Positions 63,947 through 64,000 of a stretch of 64,000 bases of DNA are shown here, in pieces. The position numbers were made by a program, and so were the translations under genes. This DNA comes from Luteimicrobium album (GTDB taxonomy: Bacteria > Actinomycetota > Actinomycetes > Actinomycetales > Cellulomonadaceae), in assembly GCF_030161555.1 (NCBI RefSeq), contig NZ_BSUK01000001.1:2046001-2110000 (forward strand), in the 5' to 3' direction. Below the pieces are notes generated by a model that saw only the letters and a program-made list of their open reading frames with translations, ran no database searches and was not told the DNA's origin. The first letter of the stretch is position 1, and every line of letters begins with the position of its first letter.

Positions 63947-64000
63947 GAGATCGCAACGCCACCTGTGCCGCTGACGTCGTGACCCTGCGTCCCGCTGCCC

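Noticed and set aside
1-64000. CRISPR arrays, insertion sequences, prophage genes, tRNA or rRNA genes
   Set aside because: No regularly spaced repeats, transposase/integrase motifs, phage structural genes or tRNA-like cloverleaf with conserved TTCRANY arm were recognised.

Overview
The window is very GC-rich, with G/C-ending codons throughout, frequent GTG starts, 4-base ATGA/GTGA gene overlaps, several leaderless promoters (TAnnnT about 7 bases before a start codon) and two actinobacterial SAM-IV-type riboswitches. This points to a high-GC actinobacterium, most likely Micrococcales (Cellulomonadaceae/Promicromonosporaceae-like). The genus is an inference. No rRNA, tRNA, CRISPR array or transposase was seen.

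Layout. 1-5277: a sugar/sugar-acid catabolic operon (truncated 3-hydroxyisobutyrate-dehydrogenase-like enzyme, GntR/FCD regulator, SAF-domain oxidoreductase, ABM-domain protein, TIM-barrel isomerase, zinc dehydrogenase). 5342-7518: a drug-type MFS exporter divergent from its probable TetR repressor, with paired operators. 7827-36610: two plus-strand modules that each begin with a sigma-A-like promoter, a SAM-IV riboswitch and a short leader ORF. Between them they encode eight luciferase-like (LLM) FMN-dependent monooxygenases, two complete dipeptide/nickel-type ABC transporters, three GNAT acetyltransferases, a DUF1684 protein, an RraA-like protein, a PLP aminotransferase, a rhodanese, an old-yellow-enzyme and an MFS transporter. 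36682-38700: a TetR-MFS pair. 38866-45581 (minus strand): a third ABC transporter preceded by two flavin reductases that could supply reduced FMN to the monooxygenases. 45694-46514: cutC. 46691-52334: a fourth ABC importer, probably for oligosaccharide or peptide. 52343-54845: MFS divergent from a LysR regulator. 54855-63853: housekeeping and other genes (RNB ribonuclease, sterol-carrier family protein, GNAT, a broken HNH/DUF222 endonuclease, RidA-like protein, unknown proteins, an ExeM/NucH-type secreted nuclease).

How it works together. The central 38 kb reads as a large organosulfur-scavenging locus. Importers bring in sulfur-containing small molecules. GNATs may acylate them. LLM monooxygenases fed by the minus-strand flavin reductases would cleave C-S bonds. 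The locus is under SAM (riboswitch) and probably cysteine (leader peptide) control. Substrates are not determined; the combination of GNAT, NtaA-type LLM and ABC transporter resembles the Bacillus S-(2-succino)cysteine salvage operons.

Sequence quality. About 25 conserved genes are interrupted by shifts that are restored by adding one base, mostly in G or C runs of 3-6. This is most simply explained by systematic single-base deletions in the assembly. These genes are annotated as whole genes with the break position given.
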